NCBI RefSeq assembly: GCF_900113715.1
Contig: NZ_FOQK01000017.1
Coordinates: forward strand, 1-64,000
DNA: 64,000 nt
Reading direction: 5' to 3'
From: Pseudoselenomonas ruminantium
GTDB taxonomy: Bacteria > Bacillota > Negativicutes > Selenomonadales > Selenomonadaceae
Below are positions 43,001 through 50,707 of the stretch, piece by piece; positions within the stretch are counted from its first letter, which is position 1, and each line of letters begins with the position of its first letter. A program made the position numbers and the translations under genes. The notes beneath the pieces are model-generated. The model did no database searches. It saw only the letters and a list, made by a program, of their open reading frames with translations, and was not told the origin of the DNA.

Positions 43001-43195
43001 CCGCTGGCTATAGCCAGTGGCGCTGGTGCTGCTGCGCGTAACGGCATGGGCGTGGCTGTAGTTGGCGGTATGCTCTTCGCTACGGCATTGGGAATCTTCT
43101 TGATTCCTGTGTTCTTTGTAGCGATGGAGTGGATGGCTGCCAAGCTTGGCTTGCTCAAGCAGCAGAAAAAGAGAACATCCTCGGATTACATGTGA
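40007..43195 (+). CDS. RND multidrug efflux permease (AcrB/MexB-like, HAE1)
   Basis: The 1062-residue inner-membrane pump has 12 transmembrane helices and two large periplasmic loops. Landmarks are the N-terminal FFIHRPIFAIVISI, VVDDAIVVIENVEKHMEEG (TM4 proton-relay Asp pair) and GLAAKNAILIVEFAK in TM10 with its Lys. Drug/proton antiport to the outside through an adaptor and an outer-membrane channel is expected. The start is TTG after AAGGAGGCAG. No tolC-like gene follows, so the channel must be encoded elsewhere. It indicates a diderm envelope. Confidence 0.95.
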   Translation: MSKFFIHRPIFAIVISIIIVIVGVLAAVQLPIAQYPQISPPTVSVSTTYTGANAAVVNETVAQVVEQQINGTQGMDYMSSNSDDTGRYSLSVVFENGTDGDMDSVKVQNNAATATASLPTDVQTVGLTTRKSSNDMAYMLSLYSPDGTYDRAFMKNYADIYLLDQLQRVPGVGNVQIFGADYAMRVWLNPDKLAELGLTVADVTAAIKEQNVQAPAGTVGAMPVANGQEKQYTGKISGRLVTPEEFGNVILRSSDGQFVRLKDVARIETGEKSSSIISKFNGYPSVGFGINLTSDANAMQTVAGVRAILDKAKPNLPPNLKMAQIFDSTNYINASIKEVLETFFEALVLVVLVIFLFLQNWRATLIPLLAVPVSLIGTLAAFVVLGFSINTLTLFAMVLAIGLVVDDAIVVIENVEKHMEEGLEPIDATERAMDEVQGPVVAIAFVLAAVFVPVAFLGGMTGILYRQFALTIAVSMALSAFVALTLTPALCAMILKKHEAKDDEGRLGQFFLAFNRWFERTKRGYMGIVAQFIRRTRLAFLFMIIVCIIAGAVFKVLPSTFVPNEDQGYLFAAVQLPEGTSMNQTQKSIDKLAKAAMENVPGVENVMAITGFDILSSGAKPSAGMVVLGMKDWTQRTDRAMSVDSAVGMMFGLGAKVTPEATVIAMNPPALPGLGAVGGWSLQLQDMSGHTDQELAEVTNKIVAAANQRPELQGVRSTFKMTSPTYEFEIDRERVKQLGVQLSDVFTAMQVNYGGSQVNDFNQFGRSYKVMLQADTRYRSEAESTKFIFVKSSTGTMVPLDTLLKPKLSSAPTSISRFNGTRSIAIQGNAAQGYSSGQAMQAIQEVVHENTDNGFNIEWSGQSREESKASSSTLQVLVLALAFVFLCLAALYESWNVPFAVLLTVPTGIMGALVSEYGLYMLGALSGHPNAGFQNSVYMQIGIIMIIGLAAKNAILIVEFAKVRVDRGMEPVKAAIEAAGLRLRPILMTSFAFIIGCLPLAIASGAGAAARNGMGVAVVGGMLFATALGIFLIPVFFVAMEWMAAKLGLLKQQKKRTSSDYM

Positions 43196-43208
43196 TTCGG
43201 GAATACAG

Positions 43209-43240
43209 CTTCCCTTCTCCTCGGAGAAGGGAAGTTTTTG
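43209..43240 (+). terminator. Terminator after the RND pump
   Basis: Perfect stem CTTCCCTTCTCC / GGAGAAGGGAAG with loop TC, then TTTTTG. Confidence 0.92.
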
Positions 43241-43264
43241 TATCTGTGCATCCGAAAATAAACC

Positions 43265-43293
43265 TTGCAAAAGGAACAATTGTTTTATATAAT
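43265..43293 (+). promoter_or_regulatory. Predicted recA promoter with a LexA-like palindrome in its spacer
   Basis: TTGCAA (43265-43270), 17 bp, TATAAT (43288-43293). The spacer holds GAACAATTGTTT (43274-43285), which is one base from the Firmicute SOS pattern GAAC-N4-GTTC. LexA binding there would cover the promoter. Confidence 0.65.
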
Positions 43294-43337
43294 ATCTACA
43301 GATAAAATCGTGAGTTCGAAAGGAGCTGTTAGTAAGA

Positions 43338-44384
43338 ATGGCAACGGATAAGAAAGAGGCATTGGCCAGCGCGCTGAAACAGATTGAGAAGGATTTCGGC
43401 AAGGGCTCGATCATGCGCTTGGGCGACGCCAAGGCGAATATGAACGTGGAGGTCATCTCGACGGGCATCCTGCCGCTCGATATTGCACTGGGAGTGGGCG
43501 GCGTGCCGCGTGGCCGTATCATCGAGGTCTATGGCCCGGAGTCTTCGGGTAAGACGACGGTCACGCTGCATATGATCGCTGAGGCCCAGAAGGCTGGCGG
43601 CATTGCGGCTTTCATCGATGCCGAGCATGCGCTCGATCCTGTCTATGCGCAGAAGCTTGGCGTCAACATCGATGACCTGCTGATCTCGCAGCCGGATACG
43701 GGCGAGCAGGCGCTGGATATCGTCGATGCGCTGGTGCGCAGTGGTGCCATTGACATCATCGTCGTCGACTCAGTTGCCGCGCTGGTGCCGAAGGCTGAGA
43801 TCGAGGGCGAGATGGGCGACAGCCATGTCGGTCTGCACGCGCGTCTCATGAGCCAGGCTATGCGCAAGCTCACGGGTATCATCAGCAAGAGCCAGACCGT
43901 TGCAATCTTCATCAACCAGATCCGTGAGAAGGTCGGTGTCATGTTCGGCAACCCAGAGACGACGACGGGTGGTCGTGCCTTGAAGTTCTATTCCTCGGTT
44001 CGCCTGGACGTGCGCAAGATCGACAAGATCACCCAGGGGCAGGATGTCATCGGCAGCCGCACGCGCATCAAGGTCGTGAAGAACAAGGTGGCACCGCCAT
44101 TCAAGATGGCTGAGTTCGATATCATGTACGGTGAGGGTGTATCGAAGATGTCCAGTATTATCGATATGGGCGTTGAGATGGATATCGTCGACAAGAGTGG
44201 TGCCTGGTTCTCCTATGAGGGGACCCGTCTGGGGCAGGGCAAGGAAAATGCCAAGCAGGCCCTCAAGGAGCAGCCGGAGCTCTGTGCAGAGATTGAGGCC
44301 AAGATCCGTGCCAAGCTGCTGGCGAGTGAGGAAATCGCTGAGGTACAGGCACCAGCTGGTGCTGAGCCGGAAGCCGAGGCATAA
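43338..44384 (+). CDS. recA: Recombinase RecA
   Basis: The 348-residue recombinase has the Walker [10 protein letters not shown], the [10 protein letters not shown] segment, and [20 protein letters not shown] (loop L2). It mediates homologous recombination and LexA self-cleavage. It starts with ATG after AAAGGAGCTG. recX follows 6 nt after its stop. Confidence 0.98.
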   Translation: MATDKKEALASALKQIEKDFGKGSIMRLGDAKANMNVEVISTGILPLDIALGVGGVPRGRIIEVYGPESSGKTTVTLHMIAEAQKAGGIAAFIDAEHALDPVYAQKLGVNIDDLLISQPDTGEQALDIVDALVRSGAIDIIVVDSVAALVPKAEIEGEMGDSHVGLHARLMSQAMRKLTGIISKSQTVAIFINQIREKVGVMFGNPETTTGGRALKFYSSVRLDVRKIDKITQGQDVIGSRTRIKVVKNKVAPPFKMAEFDIMYGEGVSKMSSIIDMGVEMDIVDKSGAWFSYEGTRLGQGKENAKQALKEQPELCAEIEAKIRAKLLASEEIAEVQAPAGAEPEAEA

Positions 44385-44390
44385 ATAGCG

Positions 44391-44903
44391 ATGTGGAAGT
44401 ATCAGCGATCTGAGGAGGATATGACGGCAGAGCCAACACGCCGTCCGCGCAAGCCGAAAAAGACGGCCTTGATGACGGCTGTTGATCTGCTGGCCAGACA
44501 GGAGCACAGCGAAAAAAAGCTGCGGGAAAAGCTGCTGCGCAAAGGGTATGCTGACGACGAGGTGCAGCAGGCCATCGACCGTCTGGTGGAAAAGCATTAT
44601 CTGAACGATGCGGATGCCTGTGCCCGCCAGTTCGAATTCCTCTATCATGAGAGCCGCAGTTCGGTGCGGCAGATCTGCGTCAAGCTCATGCAGCGCGGGT
44701 TCGGATCGTCGCTGGTGAATGCCTGCATTCCCGCTGACACGTTTGCGCGTGAGAAAGCGGCTGCCTTGCGCGTGCTGGCGCTCAAGTTCAAGCCGGCAGC
44801 TGACCGGCAGAAGATGATGGCCAATCTTTACAGCAAGGGGTTCGATTCGTCGGCGATACGGGCTGCAGTCGAAGAATTCCAACAGGCAGAGGAAGATGAA
44901 TAG
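44391..44903 (+). CDS. recX: Regulatory protein RecX
   Basis: The 170-residue protein has the RecX helical repeats: ALMTAVDLLARQEHSEKKLREKLLRKGY, AIDRLVEKHYLNDADACARQF and a third related repeat. RecX inhibits RecA filament extension. ATG 44391 lies 6 nt after recA; an ATG at 44421 follows GAGGAGG very closely (spacing 2) and is a possible alternative start. Confidence 0.92.
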   Translation: MWKYQRSEEDMTAEPTRRPRKPKKTALMTAVDLLARQEHSEKKLREKLLRKGYADDEVQQAIDRLVEKHYLNDADACARQFEFLYHESRSSVRQICVKLMQRGFGSSLVNACIPADTFAREKAAALRVLALKFKPAADRQKMMANLYSKGFDSSAIRAAVEEFQQAEEDE

Positions 44904-44912
44904 CCAGGCAAG

Positions 44913-44942
44913 AGCCTTGCGCAGTGATGCGCAAGGCTTTTA
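44913..44942 (+). terminator. Terminator after recX
   Basis: Stem AGCCTTGCGC / GCGCAAGGCT with loop AGTGAT, then TTTTAAAA. Confidence 0.88.
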
Positions 44943-44957
44943 AAATAGCATTTCTTA

Positions 44958-44966
44958 TGATATAAT
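44958..44966 (+). promoter_or_regulatory. Extended -10 promoter of guaA
   Basis: TGATATAAT at 44958-44966 is an extended -10, starting 16 nt beyond the recX terminator; no clear -35 is visible. Confidence 0.55.
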
Positions 44967-45012
44967 CGTTAAAAAGCTTTACACGTTACTGTACTTAGAG
45001 GAGGAACAAATT

Positions 45013-46566
45013 TTGAGCAAGCCTGCCAATGAAATGATTCTGGTTCTGGATTTTGGTGGCCAGTACAACCAGCTGATTGCACGCCGCGTCCGTGAGAACC
45101 ATGTCTATTGCGAGGTACATCCGCATACGCTGAGCCTGGACAAGATTCGTGAGATGGCACCGAAGGGCATCATCCTGACCGGTGGCCCGAACAGTGTCTA
45201 CAAAGAAGACTCGGCCAGCTGCAGCCCGGAACTCTTCGAGCTCGGCATCCCGGTCATGGGCATCTGCTATGGTTCCCAGCTCATGTCGCATCTGCTGGGC
45301 GGCAAGGTCGCCACGGCACCGACGAGCGAGTATGGCAAAACGGAAGTCACGATTGCGGAGCAGGGCTCGAAGCTTTTCCAGGGCGTCGATGAGAAGACGA
45401 TCTGCTGGATGAGCCATACCGACTACATTGCAGAGGCACCGGCAGACTTTGTGGTAACGGCTTCGACGCCGGTATGCCCGGTGGCGGCTATGGAAAATGC
45501 AGCTAAGAAGCTCTATGCAACTCAGTTCCACCCCGAAGTCATGCATACAGTACAGGGCAAGACGATGCTCAAGAACTTTGTCTATGAAGTTTGCGGCTGT
45601 GCTGGCGAATGGAAGATGGATTCCTTCGTCAAGAGAACCGTAGAAGAGCTCAAGGCTAAAATCGGCAAGGGCCGTGCGCTTTGCGCTCTGTCAGGCGGTG
45701 TGGATTCCTCGGTGGCAGCCGTTCTCCTCTCCAAGGCCATCGGCAAGCAGCTGACCTGCGTATTCGTCGATCATGGTCTGCTGCGCAAGGACGAAGGCGA
45801 TCAGGTCGAGGCAGTATTCGGTCCCAATGGTTCCTATGATGTCAACTTCATTCGCGTCAATGCCAAGGACCGCTTCTATGCAAAACTGGCTGGCGTCACG
45901 GAACCGGAGCAGAAGCGCAAGATCATCGGCGAGGAGTTCATCCGCGTATTCGAGGAAGAGGCGAAGAAGATCGGCGCTGTCGATTATCTGGTACAGGGCA
46001 CGATTTACCCTGATGTCATCGAGAGCGGTTTGGGGAAATCGGCGGTCATCAAATCCCATCACAACGTGGGCGGCCTGCCGGACTTCGTCGATTTCAAGGA
46101 AATCGTCGAGCCGCTGCGCCTGCTGTTCAAGGATGAGGTCCGTGCGGCTGGCCGCGAGCTCGGCATTCCCGAGTATCTCGTCAACCGCCAGCCCTTCCCA
46201 GGTCCGGGTCTTGGCATCCGCATCATCGGCGAGGTGACAGAGGAGAAGGTCAAGATCGTCCAGGAGGCGGATGCTATCTATCGCGAAGAGGTGGTTAAAG
46301 CAGGTGCCGACAAGAATCTTGGCCAGTACTTTGCTGCCCTTACGAATATGCGCAGCGTCGGTGTCATGGGCGATGGCCGTACCTATGACTATGCGATTGC
46401 CCTGCGGGCTGTCATGACCAGCGACTTCATGACAGCAGAGAGTGCGCAGCTTCCTTGGGAAGTCCTGCAGAAGACCACGACCCGTATCGTCAATGAGGTA
46501 AAAGGCGTCAATCGCGTCATGTACGACTGCACGGGCAAACCGCCAGCAACGATTGAGTTTGAATAA
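45013..46566 (+). CDS. guaA: GMP synthase (glutamine-hydrolysing)
   Basis: The 517-residue enzyme converts XMP to GMP. The N-terminal glutamine amidotransferase has Cys85 in [10 protein letters not shown] and the His-Glu pair in QFHPEV. The ATP pyrophosphatase domain has the SGGVDSS P-loop, and the C-terminus is the dimerisation domain. The start is TTG 45013 after GAGGAGG. It has its own promoter. No purine riboswitch is seen upstream, unlike the permease at 1057. Confidence 0.97.
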   Translation: MSKPANEMILVLDFGGQYNQLIARRVRENHVYCEVHPHTLSLDKIREMAPKGIILTGGPNSVYKEDSASCSPELFELGIPVMGICYGSQLMSHLLGGKVATAPTSEYGKTEVTIAEQGSKLFQGVDEKTICWMSHTDYIAEAPADFVVTASTPVCPVAAMENAAKKLYATQFHPEVMHTVQGKTMLKNFVYEVCGCAGEWKMDSFVKRTVEELKAKIGKGRALCALSGGVDSSVAAVLLSKAIGKQLTCVFVDHGLLRKDEGDQVEAVFGPNGSYDVNFIRVNAKDRFYAKLAGVTEPEQKRKIIGEEFIRVFEEEAKKIGAVDYLVQGTIYPDVIESGLGKSAVIKSHHNVGGLPDFVDFKEIVEPLRLLFKDEVRAAGRELGIPEYLVNRQPFPGPGLGIRIIGEVTEEKVKIVQEADAIYREEVVKAGADKNLGQYFAALTNMRSVGVMGDGRTYDYAIALRAVMTSDFMTAESAQLPWEVLQKTTTRIVNEVKGVNRVMYDCTGKPPATIEFE

Positions 46567-46580
46567 TCCATAAAGAAAAG

Positions 46581-46622
46581 ACAGCAGGAATCCAGCAGGA
46601 GGGATTCCTGCTGTTTTTGTTT
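46581..46622 (+). terminator. Terminator after guaA
   Basis: Stem ACAGCAGGAATC / GATTCCTGCTGT is followed by TTTTTGTTTT. Confidence 0.9.
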
Positions 46623-46710
46623 TCAGGAACTGGCTCCTGGGGCTATGGCAACCAGCAGTTGCGTGAAATCTGCGGCCGCCTGTTTTATAATGAAAGTGGA
46701 GGGATGAAAC

Positions 46711-47475
46711 ATGAAAACGCATGAGGTGATTTTAGCACTGCGGAACAAGGCAGGCCTTTCGCAAGAAGAGTTGGCGCAGAAGATTTTCGTGACCAGGCAG
46801 GCAGTATCCCGGTGGGAGCAGGGCGAAACAGTTCCCAATACCGAAACATTGAAGCGGTTATCCCAGGTGTTTGATGTTTCAATCAATACCCTGCTGGGAT
46901 CGCCCCGCAAGCTGATCTGCCAATGTTGCGGGATGCCGCTGGAGGATCCGCTGATTGGCAGGAACAAAGATGGGTCACTCAATGAAGACTATTGCAAATG
47001 GTGCTATGCGGATGGGATCTTCACTTATAGCAATAAGGAAGAGCTATTGGCGGTCTGTGTCGGGGAACTTAGGAAACAAGGCTTTTCGGAGCAGCAGGCC
47101 AGAGAGTATATGGAAGAGAAACTGCCGAAACTCGCTTACTGGCGGCGGCATGAGGAGTTTTGCGATGGCGGCGGGCTTGCCGCATTCAAAGACCGCTTGG
47201 TAGAAGAGTTGAATGGGCTTTCCATCGAGGGAATGCCAAAAGTGGAGGCAGTGCATCCGCTGGTGGGAAGCTATGTGAATCTGGCCTATGGCTTGCCCAG
47301 CGGCGAACGGGTGAAATTCCTGGATGATGATAAAACCTACTGGGGAAATCAACTGCCAGGTGCGGCTGGCAGCAGTCGGTGCTTTGGGGTACTGGCAGAC
47401 AAGGAGTTCCTGCTGGTCTGCACTTATGAAGAAGGAGGGAAGAATTCCGAACTGCTGGTATATAGAAAAAGATAG
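46711..47475 (+). CDS. XRE-family regulator fused to a zinc-ribbon domain
   Basis: The 254-residue protein has an N-terminal Cro/CI helix-turn-helix (about 1-65; LSQEELAQKIFVTRQAVSRWEQG). Next is a zinc-ribbon segment with CQCCGMPLEDPL and, 24 residues on, YCKWCYADG, resembling the putative zinc ribbon family PF12674. The C-terminal 100 residues are not recognised. Such fusions are known but uncharacterised. It sits alone between the guaA terminator and tRNA-Pro. Whether the ribbon senses metal or redox is unknown. Confidence 0.78.
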   Translation: MKTHEVILALRNKAGLSQEELAQKIFVTRQAVSRWEQGETVPNTETLKRLSQVFDVSINTLLGSPRKLICQCCGMPLEDPLIGRNKDGSLNEDYCKWCYADGIFTYSNKEELLAVCVGELRKQGFSEQQAREYMEEKLPKLAYWRRHEEFCDGGGLAAFKDRLVEELNGLSIEGMPKVEAVHPLVGSYVNLAYGLPSGERVKFLDDDKTYWGNQLPGAAGSSRCFGVLADKEFLLVCTYEEGGKNSELLVYRKR

Positions 47476-47512
47476 ATCTTATAATAACATTGATACGATG
47501 TGCGGATAAGTC

Positions 47513-47541
47513 TTTACAAATAAAAGAAAATACCGTATAAT
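47513..47541 (+). promoter_or_regulatory. Predicted promoter of tRNA-Pro
   Basis: TTTACA (47513-47518), 17 bp, TATAAT (47536-47541), 10 nt before the mature tRNA 5' end. Confidence 0.75.
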
Positions 47542-47551
47542 ATATTTTGTT

Positions 47552-47628
47552 CGGGACGTAGCGCAGTTTGGTAGCGCGCTTCCTTGGGGTGGAAGAGGTC
47601 GTGGGTTCAAATCCCGTCGTTCCGACCA
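47552..47628 (+). tRNA. tRNA-Pro (GGG)
   Basis: The acceptor CGGGACG pairs with CGTTCCG. The anticodon stem CTTCC/GGAAG encloses the loop TTGGGGT, giving anticodon GGG. CCA is encoded at 47626-47628. Confidence 0.95.
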
Positions 47629-47642
47629 TTATATGATCGTTA

Positions 47643-47676
47643 AAGTGATTCAGCTTCGGCTGGATCACTTTTTTTC
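47643..47676 (+). terminator. Terminator after tRNA-Pro
   Basis: Stem AAGTGAT-CAGC / GCTG-ATCACTT with loop TTCG, then TTTTTC. Confidence 0.9.
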
Positions 47677-47714
47677 AATCAGGATAGCTAGGCTGGCATG
47701 AAAGGAAGTAATAC

Positions 47715-49271
47715 ATGAGCATTTTGAACGTATCTCATTTATCCCATAGCTACGGTGGACGGGAAATCTTTGAGGATGTGAGTTTCCGCCTGCTGAAGGG
47801 CGAGCATGTTGCGCTGGTGGGCGCCAATGGTGAGGGTAAATCGACGTTCCTGTCAATCATCACGGGGCAGCTGACACCAGATGCCGGTACGATCGAGTGG
47901 GCGAAGCGTGTCAAGGTCGGCTATCTCGACCAGCATGCTGTGCTGCAGGCGGGCATGACCATTCGCGATGTATTGCGCACAGCCTTTGATGATATGGTCA
48001 AGGCTGAGCAGGAAATGCTCGCGGCCTACGATAAGATGGGGGACGCTACGCCGGAGAAAGTCGATCAGCTCATGAAGGATGTGGGCGATATCCAGGATAT
48101 GCTTGAGGCTGGCAGCTACTATACCATCGATGCGCGCATCGAGGAGGTATCTGGCGGTCTCGGACTCCGCGATATCGGCCTTGACCGCAAGGTTGACGAG
48201 CTTTCAGGCGGCCAGCGCACGAAGGTATTGCTGACGAAACTGCTGCTGCAGAATCCGGAGATCCTGATTCTTGATGAGCCGACGAATTATCTGGATGCTG
48301 AGCATATCCAGTGGCTGACCACGTATCTGCAGAACTATGAGAATGCCTTCATCCTTGTGTCGCATGATGTGCCATTCCTCAACGCGGTCACGAATGTCAT
48401 CTATCATGTGGATAACCTGAGTCTTGACCGCTATACGGGCAGCTATGAGAAATTTGAGGAGATGGCAGCTTTGAAACGCCGTCAGGAAGAGGCGGCATAT
48501 GAGCGCCAGCAGGCGGAGATCAAGAAGGAGCAGGACTTCATCCAGCGCAACAAGGCTCGTGTCGCCACGCGCGGCATGGCCAACAGCCGGCAGAAGCGCC
48601 TCGACAAGATGGAGGTGCTGACGAAGCGTCAGGAGAAACCGAAACCGCATTTCCATTTCCAGTCCGACCGCACGCCGTCGCGCTTTGTCATCGAAGGCAA
48701 GCGCCTGGTGCTGGGCTATGACATGCCATTGACGAATCCGGTGGACATCCAGGTGGAGCGCAATAAGAAGATTGCCATCCGCGGCACGAATGGATTGGGC
48801 AAATCGACCCTCTTGAAGACGATGCTCGGCATGATACCGCCGATTTCGGGCAAGGTAGAGCTCGGTGAGTTTGTCTCTGTTGGCTATTTCGAGCAGGAAA
48901 GCGCGGCAGGCAATCAGAACACTGCCCTGGAGGCGCTTTGGCAGGAATATCCAGGGATGAGCAATTTTGAGGTGCGGGCAGCACTGGCAGCCTGCGGCCT
49001 GACGAATGAGCATATCACGACGAAGATGCTCGCCCTATCGGGCGGCGAGGCGGCTAAGGTACGGCTCTGCAAGATCATGCAGAAGCCGGTCAACCTGCTG
49101 GTACTCGATGAGCCGACAAACCATCTGGATGTCGAGGCCAAGAAAGAGCTCAAGCGTGCTATCAAGGAATACAAGGGCACGGTCCTGCTTGTTTCCCATG
49201 AGCCGGATTTCTATGAGGACATTGTCGACTCGGTTTGGAACATCGAGAAATGGTCGACGAAAATCATCTGA
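47715..49271 (+). CDS. ABC-F family ATPase (translation factor type)
   Basis: The 518-residue protein has two ABC ATPase domains and no membrane segments. Walker A motifs are GANGEGKS and GTNGLGKS, signatures are SGGQRTK and SGGEAAK, and each Walker B ends in LDEPTN. The linker (about 235-310) is rich in Arg, Gln and Glu, as in ABC-F proteins that bind the ribosomal E site. The length and the C-terminus resemble YkpA/YbiT. An antibiotic resistance role is possible but not indicated. It is transcribed alone. Confidence 0.9.
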   Translation: MSILNVSHLSHSYGGREIFEDVSFRLLKGEHVALVGANGEGKSTFLSIITGQLTPDAGTIEWAKRVKVGYLDQHAVLQAGMTIRDVLRTAFDDMVKAEQEMLAAYDKMGDATPEKVDQLMKDVGDIQDMLEAGSYYTIDARIEEVSGGLGLRDIGLDRKVDELSGGQRTKVLLTKLLLQNPEILILDEPTNYLDAEHIQWLTTYLQNYENAFILVSHDVPFLNAVTNVIYHVDNLSLDRYTGSYEKFEEMAALKRRQEEAAYERQQAEIKKEQDFIQRNKARVATRGMANSRQKRLDKMEVLTKRQEKPKPHFHFQSDRTPSRFVIEGKRLVLGYDMPLTNPVDIQVERNKKIAIRGTNGLGKSTLLKTMLGMIPPISGKVELGEFVSVGYFEQESAAGNQNTALEALWQEYPGMSNFEVRAALAACGLTNEHITTKMLALSGGEAAKVRLCKIMQKPVNLLVLDEPTNHLDVEAKKELKRAIKEYKGTVLLVSHEPDFYEDIVDSVWNIEKWSTKII

Positions 49272-49277
49272 TAGACC

Positions 49278-49335
49278 TATAAAGCCAGAAGGGCCTGCAT
49301 CTGATTGAAGATGCAGGCCCTTCTGGCTTTATATT
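49278..49335. terminator. Bidirectional terminator between the ABC-F and rubrerythrin genes
   Basis: A perfect stem of about 25 bp (TATAAAGCCAGAAGGGCCTG and its complement) surrounds loop GATTGA. It serves both converging genes. Confidence 0.92.
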
Positions 49336-49358
49336 GTGTTTGATTTGGAAGCAGGGAA

Positions 49359-49904
49359 TCAGTTGCCGAAGTAGCGGTCGAACAAGCCTTTGAACCCACG
49401 GCCATGGCGAGCTTCGTCTTTGGCCATCTCATGAACCGTGTCATGGACAGCGTCGAGGTTCAGCTGCTTAGCCAGCGTAGCCAGTTCTTTCTTGCCAGCG
49501 CAAGCACCATGCTCGGCGTCGATGCGCATGGAAAGGTTCTTCTTCGTGCTGTCGGTCAGGACTTCGCCGAGGAGCTCAGCGAATTTTGCAGCATGCTCAG
49601 CTTCTTCGAACGCATAGCGCTTGAAGGCTTCGGCAATCTCCGGGTAACCTTCACGGTCAGCCTGGCGCGACATAGCGAGGTACATACCGACCTCAGAGCA
49701 CTCGCCGGTGAAATTCTGGCGGAGACCCTCGATGATGCGCGGATCGACATCCTTGGCCGTACCGACATGATGCTCATCCGCATAGGTCATCTCGCCGCTC
49801 TGCTCTACGAACTTGCTGGCAGGAGCCTTGCAGATCGGGCACAGCTCCGGAGCCTGCTCGCCCTCATAGACATAACCACAGACGGTGCAAACGAATTTTT
49901 TCAT
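49359..49904 (-). CDS. Rubrerythrin with N-terminal rubredoxin domain (reverse rubrerythrin type)
   Basis: The 181-residue protein has a rubredoxin domain first (CTVCGY and CPICKA supply the four Cys for iron). The four-helix ferritin-like diiron domain follows ([16 protein letters not shown]). This order is the reverse of classical rubrerythrin and fits NADH-dependent peroxide-detoxifying enzymes of anaerobes. ATG at 49904 (minus) is preceded by TAGGAGGT; an upstream ATG at 49934 would add ten residues unlike the family. Confidence 0.94.
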   Translation of the reverse strand: MKKFVCTVCGYVYEGEQAPELCPICKAPASKFVEQSGEMTYADEHHVGTAKDVDPRIIEGLRQNFTGECSEVGMYLAMSRQADREGYPEIAEAFKRYAFEEAEHAAKFAELLGEVLTDSTKKNLSMRIDAEHGACAGKKELATLAKQLNLDAVHDTVHEMAKDEARHGRGFKGLFDRYFGN

Positions 49905-50224
49905 AATAAAAGACCTCCTAAAAATTATACACACAAACCAATAATCATTTGTTATTGGTGTAACTCACTTGGTATGCTTCAATTATATGCTATCCTTCCG
50001 GAAATAGAAATAGCCAAAAAGCGTCAAAAATCAAGATTATCTTACGGATACGATCATATACTTTCGATAACGATGGTTATCGCATATTTTCAAAATAAAA
50101 TATTAACAAATAATAATTATTGATTAGGCGGAGGCGATGTTGGTTTACCATGTGTCCGGTTCGTGCTATAATAAGGATTTGAATGATGTTTTTTAAACAC
50201 GATTTATAGGAGAGTAAATAACAA
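49905..50224. promoter_or_regulatory. Divergent intergenic region of rubrerythrin and tsaE with palindromes
   Basis: This AT-rich 320-base gap has no gene. It contains three palindromic elements: ACCAATAA (7 nt) TTATTGGT at 49937-49959, CGATAAC GATG GTTATCG at 50065-50082, and a Fur/PerR-like core ATAATAATTAT within 50108-50122. A minus-strand TATAAT (49982-49987) may drive rubrerythrin. The tsaE promoter lies at 50144-50172. Confidence 0.5.
50144..50172 (+). promoter_or_regulatory. Predicted promoter of the tsaE operon
   Basis: TTTACC (50144-50149), 17 bp, TATAAT (50167-50172), with an extended -10 TG at 50164-50165. Confidence 0.65.
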
Positions 50225-50707
50225 ATGTTTACCTGTATGACGAATTCTCCCGAAGAGACTGTACACCTAGCCGAGCTGGTAGGTCAGAAGATCCGGGAGG
50301 GAACCGTGCTTTGCCTGGAGGGCGACCTGGGGGCCGGTAAGACTTTGTTTGTGCAGAGCCTTGCTCGTACCTTGGGCGTCGAGGGAGAGGTGACAAGCCC
50401 GACATTCAATCTGATGAATGTATATGAAGGGATTTGCCGCATCTACCATTTTGATCTTTACCGGCTGGAGACAGAAGCAGAGCTGGATGACATTGGCTTT
50501 TATGAGTACACGGAAGAGCCAGAGGGGATCGTGGTCATCGAGTGGCCAGATAAATTCCCAGAGTCATTGCCAGAGGATTATGTGAAGGTATGCATTCAGC
50601 GGACCGGCGTTACGGAAGAGGGACGTCGTTTGACGTTCTCGTGTGTCGGTGAGAGGAATCAGGAATTCATAAAGGAGTTGGAATCATTTGTCCATACTAG
50701 CCATTGA
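50225..50707 (+). CDS. tsaE: tRNA t6A biosynthesis ATPase TsaE
   Basis: The 160-residue ATPase has the P-loop GDLGAGKTLF, LARTLGVEGEVTSPTFNL, and VVIEWPDKF. TsaE regenerates the TsaBD complex that adds threonylcarbamoyl to A37 of ANN-decoding tRNAs. It heads the tsaE-tsaB-rimI-tsaD operon, and its 3' end overlaps tsaB by 20 nt. tsaC, which makes the threonylcarbamoyl-AMP intermediate, is not in the window. Confidence 0.97.
   Translation: MFTCMTNSPEETVHLAELVGQKIREGTVLCLEGDLGAGKTLFVQSLARTLGVEGEVTSPTFNLMNVYEGICRIYHFDLYRLETEAELDDIGFYEYTEEPEGIVVIEWPDKFPESLPEDYVKVCIQRTGVTEEGRRLTFSCVGERNQEFIKELESFVHTSH

Noticed and set aside
44913-44942. recX terminator loop AGTGAT considered as half of an ANTAR target
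   Set aside because: The hexaloop has A1 and G4, but no second hexaloop hairpin precedes it at the usual distance, so the dual-hairpin requirement is not met.
45000-45013. Second purine riboswitch before guaA
   Set aside because: The gap has only a terminator, an extended -10 promoter and a ribosome site. The conserved J2/3 and L3 sequences are absent.
49404-50123. Plus-strand ORF opposite rubrerythrin extending into the gap
   Set aside because: The coding signal belongs to rubrerythrin on the minus strand, and the extension into AT-rich intergenic DNA has no domain.
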